8,540 bases of DNA from an uncultured Opitutia bacterium (GTDB lineage: Bacteria; Verrucomicrobiota; Verrucomicrobiia; Opitutales; UBA953). The DNA is taken from contig CAINSX010000173.1 of the NCBI GenBank assembly GCA_903853185.1, positions 1 to 8,540 on the forward strand. The letters run 5' to 3'. Within the stretch, counting starts at the first letter, position 1. Each line of letters opens with the position of its first letter. A program made the position numbers and the translations under genes. Positions 1-7,330 of this stretch are shown here, piece after piece. Below the pieces are notes generated by a model. It ran no database searches. It had not been told where the DNA came from and worked only from the letters and a program-made list of their open reading frames with translations.

Positions 1-1439
<1,439 letters not shown>

Positions 1440-1461
1440 GGGTGTGAAAGGTCGGGAAGGT

Positions 1462-2745
1462 TTACTTCAGGGTGAGGAGGTATTCGGCGAGGCAGTCGAG
1501 CTCTTCGGCGGTGAAGGTCTGCTTGGTCTCATTGAGGCCGGCCACGTTGAACATCTTGTAGTAATGCATGCGGTTGCCGGGCTTGACGTCCTTGGTCGGG
1601 TTACCCTTCGCGTCGCTGGAGACGCCGGACGAGCCGATCCACTTGATGAGGTTGGCCTTGAGGGTGACGGGGTCGACCGCAACGGAAGACTCGGTGTTGT
1701 TCGTCTTCTGCTCGAGGGCGAGCTGGGCCTTGGGGTCACGGTTGTCGAGCCAAGCGCCCGCGAGCGACTTGCGCGAGGCGACGTGCGTGAGATCCGGAGC
1801 GAAGGCGCCGGCGCCGTAGTGGCCGCCGATATTGTGACACATCACGCAGCTCTTGGCGGCGAAGAGGGTCTTGCCCTTATCGGCCTTGGTGTTGGCGGCG
1901 ACGGGAGCGGCGTCGGCCTTCTGCTTCTGCACCCACTTGGCGAATTCGGCGGGCTCGACGACTTCGACGCGGAAAAGCATGTACGCATGCGAGTCGCCGC
2001 AGAATTCAGCGCACTGGCCGTAATAGTGGCCGGTCTCGCTGGCCTGCAGCCACATGTGGTTCTTGCGACCGGGCATGAGGTCGACCTTGCCGGCGAGCTT
2101 GGGCACCCAGAAGGAGTGGATGACGTCTTCGGAGCGGAGGTTGATACGGACGGCGACGCCCTTGGGGATCACCATCTCGTTCGGGATGGAATGCTTGGCG
2201 TCATTGGTGAGGCCGAGCTGCGGGTATTCGAAGCGGAACCACCACTGTTTGCCGATGGCGTCGACCTCGAGTACCTGCTCCTCGACGGCCTTAGCGTAAT
2301 TCTCGCGGGCTCCTTCGACGCGCGGATACCAGGCGGAAAGCTTCGACGCCGGGACGGACTCGTCGGGGACGTCATCGGTGTACCAGATGGCGCTGAGCGT
2401 GGGGATGGCGATGATGACGAGCGCGCCGATGGAGGCGGTGATCAGGCCGATCTCAATGAGCGGATTGCCGTGACCGTCTTCGACGATCGCGGGCTTGTTT
2501 TCGTCGCCAGCACGGAAGCGGAACTTGATGACGGCGTAGACGAGCAGGCCACCGACGAGTGCGAAGAGGATGACGACCAGCCAGACCGTCGCCATGAACA
2601 GGTCATACTGGACCTGGGCGACCGGACCCTTGGGGTCCAAGGTCGACTGGCGAACGGTCATGTCGGCCTTGGAACAGCCGACCATGATCATGGCCAGGAA
2701 AGGGGCGGCCAGCAGACCTACCCGATTAAAGAAGCGAGAAAACAT
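1462..2745 (-). CDS. coxB: Cytochrome c oxidase subunit II with fused C-terminal cytochrome c domain (caa3 type)
   Basis: This 427-residue subunit passes electrons to subunit I through CuA and carries its own c-type heme, as in caa3 oxidases. The N-terminus is a signal peptide with a lipobox-like MVGC, so Cys24 is probably lipidated. Two membrane segments follow (about 51-73 and 98-121), then the aromatic stretch KQWWFRFEYP (166-175). The CuA ligands are His210, Cys245, Cys249, His253 and Met256 (core CAEFCGDSHAYM). The heme c site is CVMCH (Cys300, Cys303, His304); the axial Met is probably Met393 in KPGNRM. The spacing from His304 to Met393 looks longer than in typical caa3 proteins and suggests an insertion around 335-365. 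It is the first gene of the leftward cox unit, and its ATG at 2745 has no Shine-Dalgarno motif. The family call is secure; heme loading is inferred from the motif. Confidence 0.96.
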   Translation of the reverse strand: MFSRFFNRVGLLAAPFLAMIMVGCSKADMTVRQSTLDPKGPVAQVQYDLFMATVWLVVILFALVGGLLVYAVIKFRFRAGDENKPAIVEDGHGNPLIEIGLITASIGALVIIAIPTLSAIWYTDDVPDESVPASKLSAWYPRVEGARENYAKAVEEQVLEVDAIGKQWWFRFEYPQLGLTNDAKHSIPNEMVIPKGVAVRINLRSEDVIHSFWVPKLAGKVDLMPGRKNHMWLQASETGHYYGQCAEFCGDSHAYMLFRVEVVEPAEFAKWVQKQKADAAPVAANTKADKGKTLFAAKSCVMCHNIGGHYGAGAFAPDLTHVASRKSLAGAWLDNRDPKAQLALEQKTNNTESSVAVDPVTLKANLIKWIGSSGVSSDAKGNPTKDVKPGNRMHYYKMFNVAGLNETKQTFTAEELDCLAEYLLTLK

Positions 2746-2996
2746 AAAGGATGAGTTTCGGACGCCGAAAAATCCGTAAAAAGGTTGTCATTTGCAAGCC
2801 CCAGCAGGGGAAAATGGTCATAGAATGCCTCTAAACGGGTGCCTAAAGTTGAATGTTAATGTAAGTTACTGTTGGTTATATACTTAACGACAATTACCCC
2901 CCATCAACCTGTCTAATAAGTCATCATCCTTCCCTTCTACCCCCCTCTCCCGCCTTGGGGGTTGCACCGTCAGCCGACGTCTTTAACCCCCAACGC
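2746..2996. promoter_or_regulatory. Divergent coxB / folP intergenic region
   Basis: These 251 bases separate the leftward cox genes from rightward folP and must hold both promoters if each is transcribed locally. The stretch at about 2841-2895 is strikingly AT-rich against the GC-rich window, and contains TATACT at 2879-2884 on the plus strand. A possible but poor -35 (TTAATG, 2856-2861) lies 17 bases upstream of it. A pyrimidine-rich tract runs from about 2922 to 2954. I found no convincing consensus promoter for coxB on the minus strand. The region's role is inferred from gene orientation; the exact elements are uncertain. Confidence 0.4.
2955..2993. repeat. Perfect 9-bp inverted repeat immediately upstream of folP
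   Basis: TTGGGGGTT at 2955-2963 is the exact reverse complement of AACCCCCAA at 2985-2993, with a 21-base spacer. Beyond one mismatch (2954/2994), two further outer pairs are possible (2953/2995 and 2952/2996), which would bring the structure up to the folP ATG at 2997. It could be a repressor site or, if transcribed, an RNA hairpin that affects initiation. The repeat is read directly from the sequence; its function is not known. Confidence 0.55.
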
Positions 2997-3857
2997 ATGT
3001 CCTGGACCAGCCCACATGGTACCCCTCTGCCCGACTGGCGGAAGCGTACCTTGATCATGGGTATCATGAACCTAGCCCCGGACTCTTTTTCCGACGGCGG
3101 CCAACTCAGCGACGAAGCCTCCGCCCTAGCCCGCGCCGACCAACTCCTTTCCGAAGGCGCCGACGTCCTCGACCTCGGGGCGGAATCGACGCGCCCCGGG
3201 GCCACTCCGGTCGACGCGGCCACCGAACTCGCGCGCCTGCTGCCGATCGTGAAGGCGCTGCGCCGCCGATTCCCGCAAGCCGTCCTTTCCGTGGATACTT
3301 ATAAGCCAGCGGTCGCCCACGCTGCCGTGGAAGCCGGCGCGGATTTGGTGAACGACGTTGAAGGAGGCCGCTTCGAAGCCCGCCCCGACGAGTCGCCGAT
3401 GGGGTCGACCTGCGCTCGCCTGCGTTGCCCACTCATCCTGATGCACCGCCGCGCGCAGGCCGATTACGAAGATTTCTGGCCGGAGGTGCTACAAGATTTG
3501 CGCCTCTCGCTCCGCTGCGCGCAAGCCGCCGGCATGCGCGCCGAACAGCTGTGGACGGATCCGGGCTTCGGCTTCGGCAAGACGCCCGTGCAAAATCTCA
3601 TGCTCGTGCGCGACCTCGCGAAGATCGCCGCGCTCGGCTTCCCAGTACTCCTCGGCACTAGCCGAAAATCGACGCTCGGTCTGGTGCTCGGCGAAACCGA
3701 TCCGCTGCGTCGCGGCCCGGGCAACGACGTCACTGCAGCCTGGGGCATCGCCCAAGGCGCCTCGATGATCAGGGTCCATGACGTGGCCGCCCACCGCCCG
3801 ATTGTCCGGATGGCTGACGCTCTTCGCCATGGCCCCGGCTGGTCGCCGGAGGCCTGA
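2997..3857 (+). CDS. folP: Dihydropteroate synthase
   Basis: This cytoplasmic enzyme joins p-aminobenzoate to 6-hydroxymethyl-dihydropterin pyrophosphate in folate synthesis and is the sulfonamide target. The 286-residue length fits the family. Motifs in order are MGIMNLAPDSFSDGG (21-35, loop 1 with Asn25, Asp29, Phe31), GAESTRPGA (61-69, loop 2), SVDT with Asp100, ND (119-120), TDPGFGFGK (187-195), GTSRKSTLG (220-228) and IRVHD (258-262). Two changes stand out: the Thr usually found in loop 1 (N-x-TPDSF) is Ala27, and the usual LMHM-x-G is LMHRRA. I chose ATG at 2997 because an in-frame TTG at 2955 adds 14 unconserved residues and falls inside an inverted repeat. No Shine-Dalgarno motif is visible. 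No other folate synthesis gene adjoins it. The identification is firm; the effect of the substitutions is unknown. Confidence 0.95.
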   Translation: MSWTSPHGTPLPDWRKRTLIMGIMNLAPDSFSDGGQLSDEASALARADQLLSEGADVLDLGAESTRPGATPVDAATELARLLPIVKALRRRFPQAVLSVDTYKPAVAHAAVEAGADLVNDVEGGRFEARPDESPMGSTCARLRCPLILMHRRAQADYEDFWPEVLQDLRLSLRCAQAAGMRAEQLWTDPGFGFGKTPVQNLMLVRDLAKIAALGFPVLLGTSRKSTLGLVLGETDPLRRGPGNDVTAAWGIAQGASMIRVHDVAAHRPIVRMADALRHGPGWSPEA

Positions 3858-3899
3858 GGCCGAGACCTCGGGGCGATTTAAACCCAAAAAAGCGGGGAA
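3853..3899. terminator. Possible weak terminator between convergent folP and tRNA-Thr
   Basis: A 7-bp stem (3853-3859 with 3866-3872, one G-U pair, 6-base loop) overlaps the folP stop codon, but it is followed by GCGATTTAAACCC rather than a U tract, so it is weak for folP. For the leftward tRNA, the minus strand has a run of six T (complement of 3886-3891) starting 8 bases after the CCA end, without a clear extra hairpin. Termination in this gap is expected from the converging genes, but the signals are poor. Confidence 0.3.
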
Positions 3900-3975
3900 T
3901 GGAGCCAGCAGTCGGACTTGAACCGACGACCTGCCGCTTACAAGGCGGCTGCTCTACCAACTGAGCTATGCTGGC
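3900..3975 (-). tRNA. tRNA-Thr (anticodon UGU)
   Basis: I folded this 76-nt tRNA by hand on the minus strand. The acceptor stem GCCAGCA/TGCTGGC pairs perfectly. The D arm is GCTC/GAGC, the anticodon stem is GCCGC/GCGGC with loop CTTGTAA (anticodon TGT, reading ACA), the variable loop is AGGTC, and the T arm is GTCGG/CCGAC with loop TTCAAGT. The discriminator base is T and the 3' CCA is encoded. It converges on folP and stands divergent from the lipoprotein gene. No integrase or att-like duplication is visible. Confidence 0.96.
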
Positions 3976-3981
3976 CAACTT

Positions 3982-4045
3982 CCCTATTCACAGGGTTGTT
4001 CACAGTCCGTCTGTGTCAACCCTTAGGGAATTAAGGTGAATAGGG
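3982..4045. repeat. Nested inverted repeats (cruciform / three-way-junction potential)
   Basis: The outer arms CCCTATTCAC (3982-3991) and GTGAATAGGG (4036-4045) are perfect 10-bp reverse complements. Between them sit GGGTTG (3993-3998) with CAACCC (4017-4022), closing over CACAG (4001-4005) with CTGTG (4011-4015), and a small hairpin CCTTA/TAAGG (4021-4036) that partly competes with both neighbouring stems. The structure fills most of the spacer between the divergent tRNA-Thr and lipoprotein genes. Pairing is direct observation; an operator or structural role is inference. Confidence 0.6.
4014..4019 (-). promoter_or_regulatory. Candidate -35 element for tRNA-Thr
   Basis: The minus strand reads TTGACA, an exact sigma-70 -35 consensus, starting 44 bases upstream of the mature tRNA 5' end, which is a plausible distance. 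However, the hexamer 17 bases further on (3996-3991, ACCCTG) is not a recognisable -10. The element also lies inside the nested inverted repeats. This is a tentative call. Confidence 0.3.
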
Positions 4046-4098
4046 GTTGAAACCGATTTGGATTTGTACGCAATTCTACCTCCCCAAGCCCCGTACCC

Positions 4099-5679
4099 AT
4101 GCGTATCTCCGTCTCCCTTCTCGTCCTTTGCGCCGCGATCACCGGTTGCAACACCTCCATCGATCCGGCCAACGTCGATTCCATCGTCGTGTCGTCGAAT
4201 CCGACCGCCGCGGCGATTCGCCTCAACGGCGAAGCCGTAGGCCGCACGCCTGCCACGATCAAGCTCGACCGCACCAAGAATTACGAACTGCAGGTCGGCA
4301 AGGGCGGCTACCTCACCGAGGTCTCCGAACTGAAGCCCCGCCTCATCACCACGAGCGAAGGCATCGAGTTCGGCTTCCCTGCCACGGTAAAGGTCAACCT
4401 CACCAAGGCTCCCGCTGAAGGCGAAGCAGGCGTGCCTGCTTCCGACAACCCGGAATTCAAGAAGCTTTCTAAGAAGGCTCTCGGTGAAGACGCCGCCAAG
4501 GAAGGCCTGAAGGCAGACATCGCCGCCACCAAGGAAGCCGCCACCAAGATCCAGGCCTCTCTCGCTGTCCGCGAAGCCAACACCAAGGCCCGCCTCGCCG
4601 AAATCACCAAGACCATCGCCGCCGCCAAGGCCTCCAAGGGCAATGATGCCGCCGCTGCCGCCAAGCTGGCCGAAGCTGAGCTCGCCCTCGATCAGGCCAA
4701 CGCTGAAGCCGCCCTCGCTCGCGCCAAAGCGGAGAAGGAACTGAAGTCCGTCGAAGCCCGCCGTGCCGCCCTCGCCGGCGTCGACTCCAAGGTCGCCACC
4801 GCGAAGTCCAACGTCGCCAAGGCCAAGGTCGCCGCGAAGCCCACCGAAGCGCGCGTCGCCCAGCTGGAAAACTCCTACGCCGCCGAAATCAAGGCCCTCA
4901 ACGTGTCGCAGGCCAACTCCAACGCTGCGATCAAGGCCCTCAACGCCCGCGCCGATGAACTCGCCCGCGCCGCCAACACCTCTACCGCCGCCGCCAAGGC
5001 CGAAGCCTCTAAGGGCCTCGCCGACCTCCAGAAGGCGCTCGAAGAACAGAAGACCGCCGCTGCCCAGGCCAACGAAGCCCTCGCGAAGGCCAAGGCCGCC
5101 GCCGCCCAGGATTCCTCCGAGGCCGCCGCCAAGGCCGTCGCCCAGGCCAACGCCGAACTGAAAGCCCTCCAGTCTAAGGTGGAAGACGCCGAGAAGGCCG
5201 CCGCCGCCGAAAAGGCCGCTGGTGACGCTAAGGTAGCCGACGCGGTGAAGAGCGCCGAGAAAGCCCTCGCCGAAGCCAAGGCCGAAGCCGCCAAGGCCAT
5301 CGCTGACGCCAACAAGACTGCCGAGAAGAACCTCGCCGATGAACGTAGCGCCGCCGAAGCCAAACTGGCTGATGCCGCCAAGGCCCTCGCCGAAGCGAAC
5401 ATGTCCGCCGACGCCAAGATCGCCGCCGCTAACAAGAATTCCGAGAAAGCCCTGGCCGACGAACGCCTCGCGGCCGAAGCCAAGCTGGCCGACGCGAACG
5501 CCAAGGTCGCCGAAGCCAACAAGGTCGCCGCCGCGGCCAAGGCCCAAGCCGATGCCCTCAAGTATTCCGAGTTCAACGCCCGCTACGCCCTGCTCGAAAG
5601 CAAGCGTCGCGCGAAGTTGATCACGGAGGAAGACTTCAAGGCCTCCCTCTCCGAGCTCCGCAAGGAACTCGGTCTCTGA
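4099..5679 (+). CDS. Lipoprotein with PEGA-like domain, long Ala-rich coiled coil and SHOCT-like C-terminus
   Basis: I do not recognise a named family for this 526-residue protein. A short signal peptide ends in the lipobox ITGC, so Cys17 is probably lipidated and the protein exported. Residues about 27-80 look like a PEGA domain (SSNPTAAAIRLNGEAVGRTP, then a GGY near 70). Residues about 120-487 are almost entirely Ala, Lys, Glu and Asp, with no Pro or Gly breaks over long stretches and clear 11-residue periodicity in places, predicting a long alpha-helical coiled coil. The C-terminal 39 residues regain complexity; LITEEDFKASLSELRKELG resembles a SHOCT motif. It is probably a periplasmic stalk or envelope spacer, anchored by lipid and binding something at the tail. 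Codon use is dominated by GCC, AAG and GAA, which creates long antisense open frames. A strong terminator follows, so it is likely monocistronic. No Shine-Dalgarno motif is present. Domain calls are by eye. Confidence 0.85.
   Translation: MRISVSLLVLCAAITGCNTSIDPANVDSIVVSSNPTAAAIRLNGEAVGRTPATIKLDRTKNYELQVGKGGYLTEVSELKPRLITTSEGIEFGFPATVKVNLTKAPAEGEAGVPASDNPEFKKLSKKALGEDAAKEGLKADIAATKEAATKIQASLAVREANTKARLAEITKTIAAAKASKGNDAAAAAKLAEAELALDQANAEAALARAKAEKELKSVEARRAALAGVDSKVATAKSNVAKAKVAAKPTEARVAQLENSYAAEIKALNVSQANSNAAIKALNARADELARAANTSTAAAKAEASKGLADLQKALEEQKTAAAQANEALAKAKAAAAQDSSEAAAKAVAQANAELKALQSKVEDAEKAAAAEKAAGDAKVADAVKSAEKALAEAKAEAAKAIADANKTAEKNLADERSAAEAKLADAAKALAEANMSADAKIAAANKNSEKALADERLAAEAKLADANAKVAEANKVAAAAKAQADALKYSEFNARYALLESKRRAKLITEEDFKASLSELRKELGL
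5311..5550 (+). repeat. Two tandem 40-codon repeats within the coiled-coil gene
   Basis: Residues 405-444 and 445-484 of the lipoprotein align without gaps at 26 of 40 positions (shared core LADER-x-AAEAKLADA), encoded exactly 120 bases apart at 5311 and 5431. A related SAEKALAE segment starts 22 residues (two hendecads) before the matching point of the first unit. The spacing of 40 equals three 11-residue steps plus one heptad, compatible with a continuous coiled coil that grew by internal duplication. Confidence 0.7.
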
Positions 5680-5700
5680 GCCGGACTTCGGCCCTCCTCG

Positions 5701-5730
5701 AAAAGCCCGGCCGCCAAGCCGGGCTTTTTT
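5701..5730 (+). terminator. Strong intrinsic terminator after the lipoprotein gene
   Basis: An 11-bp perfect stem (AAAAGCCCGGC at 5701-5711 with GCCGGGCTTTT at 5718-5728) closes a 6-base loop and runs into a T tract ending at 5730. It lies 21 bases after the lipoprotein stop and separates that gene from gcvT. The A-run on the 5' side means it could also work leftward, although no leftward gene ends here. Confidence 0.9.
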
Positions 5731-5768
5731 GTTGGAAGGAATCCCGCGGGCCGCACCGTAACGTGCCT

Positions 5769-6860
5769 ATGTCGGACACGCTCTCCCGCACGCCTCTCTT
5801 CGCCCTGCACGTCGAACTCGGCGGCCGCATCGTCCCCTTCGCCGGCTGGGAGATGCCGGTGCAATACACGGGCATCATCGAAGAACACATGGCGGTCCGC
5901 AAGACGGCCGGACTCTTCGACGTCTCCCACATGGGCGAAGCCCGCGTCCGCGGCCGCGACGCCGCGAAGTTCCTCGATGGCATCATGACCAACGAGATGT
6001 CGACCATCAAGGTCGGCATGGCCCGCTACACGGTGATGTGCCAGCCCGACGGCGGCTGCGTCGACGACCTGATCGTCTACCGCCTCGCCGAAGAAGAGTT
6101 TCTCATCTGCCTTAACGCCTCCAATGCGCCGAAGGACATCGCCTGGATGCGCGCCCACCTCGGTTCCCACCAGGTCGAAGTCCTCGACGAATGCGCCGCC
6201 TGGGCCCAGCTCGCCCTCCAAGGCCCGCTCGCGGAACAGATTCTCGCTCTCGTCACCTCCACGCCGCTCGCATCGATCAAGCGCTTCGGCTTCGTGCTCG
6301 GCGAAGTCGCCGGCGCTACGGGCTGCATTATTTCCCGCACGGGCTACACGGGCTCGCTAGGCTTCGAAATCTACCTGCCCGCCGCCTCCGCCGAAAAAGT
6401 CGCCCGCGCGCTCCTCACCTCCGGCAAGCCCCACGGGCTCGTCCCCGCCGGTCTGGGCGCCCGCGACTCGCTCCGCCTCGAGGCGAACTACCCGCTCTAC
6501 GGACACGAAATCTCCGAACGCATCTCTCCGATCCAGGCCGGCCTCGGCTGGACGGTGAAGTTCGCGAAGCCGGCCTTCATCGGCCGCGAAGCGCTCCACC
6601 GCCAGGCCCAAGGTGGCCCGACCTCCTCGGTGGTGCTGTTCTCGCTCGATGACCGCCGCATCGCCCGCCAAGGCGCGGTGGTGTATTCTGGTGAGACGCC
6701 CGTCGGCGAAGTGCTCTCGGGCACACAGTCTCCGGTCCTCGGCAAACCGATCGGCACGGCCCTCGTCGCCGCCGGCCACGCTTCCTCCGCCTCGCTGACG
6801 GTCGACATCCGCGGCAATCGCATCCCGCTCCACCTCGCGACCGAGCCTTTCGTGAAGTGA
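5769..6860 (+). CDS. gcvT: Glycine cleavage system T protein (aminomethyltransferase)
   Basis: The T protein moves the aminomethyl-derived carbon from lipoylated H protein to tetrahydrofolate, giving 5,10-methylene-THF and ammonia in the cytoplasm. The 363-residue length matches the family. Visible motifs are PFAGWEMPVQY near the N-terminus, FDVSHMGE, GGCVDDLIVYR with the Asp-Asp pair at 99-100 (catalytic Asp region), ALQGP, SRTGYTGSLGFEIY (189-202), GARDSLRLEA (230-239) and GTQSPVLGKPIG. The usual TGE-[DG]-GFE is TGSLGFE here. I start at ATG 5769 rather than GTG 5763, because MSDTLSRTPL is the more typical beginning. Only 38 bases separate the ATG from the upstream terminator, so there is no room for a glycine riboswitch. 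It appears to lead the operon gcvT-gcvH-thiH. GcvP is not in the window. The identification is secure. Confidence 0.96.
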   Translation: MSDTLSRTPLFALHVELGGRIVPFAGWEMPVQYTGIIEEHMAVRKTAGLFDVSHMGEARVRGRDAAKFLDGIMTNEMSTIKVGMARYTVMCQPDGGCVDDLIVYRLAEEEFLICLNASNAPKDIAWMRAHLGSHQVEVLDECAAWAQLALQGPLAEQILALVTSTPLASIKRFGFVLGEVAGATGCIISRTGYTGSLGFEIYLPAASAEKVARALLTSGKPHGLVPAGLGARDSLRLEANYPLYGHEISERISPIQAGLGWTVKFAKPAFIGREALHRQAQGGPTSSVVLFSLDDRRIARQGAVVYSGETPVGEVLSGTQSPVLGKPIGTALVAAGHASSASLTVDIRGNRIPLHLATEPFVK

Positions 6861-6898
6861 AGGGTTGAAATAATCCCCGCCCACTTTACCCAGAAGCC

Positions 6899-7279
6899 AT
6901 GAGCAACGTCCCTGCCGACCTCCATTACACCAAGGACCACGAGTGGATCAAGGTCGCCGCCGACGGCACCGCGGTCATCGGCATCACCGACCACGCGCAG
7001 GCCGCGCTCGGTGACGTGACGTTCGTCGACCTCCCGAAGGTCGGCGCGGCCTTTAATCATGGCGACGTCTTTGGCACGGTGGAATCCGTCAAGGCCGCCT
7101 CCGACCTCTACAGCCCGATCTCCTGCGAGGTCCTCGAAGCCAACTCGGGGCTGAACAACTCCCCTGACCTGGTGAACCGCGAACCGTACGGTGGCGCCTG
7201 GATGATCAAGGTGAAGGTGAAGAATCCGGCCGAGCTCGCCAGCCTCCTCGACGCCGCTGGTTACGCCGCGACGCTCTGA
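6899..7279 (+). CDS. gcvH: Glycine cleavage system H protein (lipoyl carrier)
   Basis: This small carrier shuttles the methylamine intermediate between the P, T and L proteins on a lipoyl arm. Its 126 residues match the family. The N-terminus has the hallmark YTKDHEWIKV, followed by ITDHAQAALGDVTFVDLP, and the lipoylation site is Lys65 within ESVKAASDLYSP. The C-terminal half has NREPYGGAWMIKVKV, close to the usual NxxPYGxGWxxKxK. The ATG at 6899 lies 38 bases after the gcvT stop on the same strand, so cotranscription is likely. The next gene is thiH rather than the common gcvP. The lipoate attachment enzymes are not visible here. The identification is secure. Confidence 0.97.
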   Translation: MSNVPADLHYTKDHEWIKVAADGTAVIGITDHAQAALGDVTFVDLPKVGAAFNHGDVFGTVESVKAASDLYSPISCEVLEANSGLNNSPDLVNREPYGGAWMIKVKVKNPAELASLLDAAGYAATL

Positions 7280-7330
7280 GCGCGCGCCCGCCCTTGCCCT
7301 GCACGGTTTTTGGCCCACAGTGACGGGCCG

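Noticed and set aside
2849..2884. TTGAAT with downstream TATACT as a classical promoter for folP
   Set aside because: The spacing between the two hexamers is 24 bases, too long for sigma-70; the better-spaced TTAATG is a poor -35.
3900..3975. tRNA-Thr as an integration site of a mobile element
   Set aside because: No integrase, no duplicated tRNA 3' end and no compositional break are visible on either side.
4000..5547. A 515-codon open frame on the minus strand opposite the lipoprotein gene
   Set aside because: It is a Gly/Leu/Val-rich mirror of the GCC, AAG and GAA codons of the coiled-coil gene. The plus strand has a signal peptide, domain structure and terminator, so the antisense frame is an artefact.
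5731..5768. Glycine riboswitch before gcvT
   Set aside because: Only 38 bases lie between the terminator of the preceding gene and the gcvT ATG, too few for a glycine aptamer.
5763..5768. GTG at 5763 as the gcvT start
   Set aside because: It adds only Met-Pro before an ATG that gives the usual N-terminus; the ATG is preferred.
7280..7330. TPP riboswitch before thiH
   Set aside because: The gap is 51 bases, and the conserved CUGAGA and ACCUGA-type THI-box elements are not seen.
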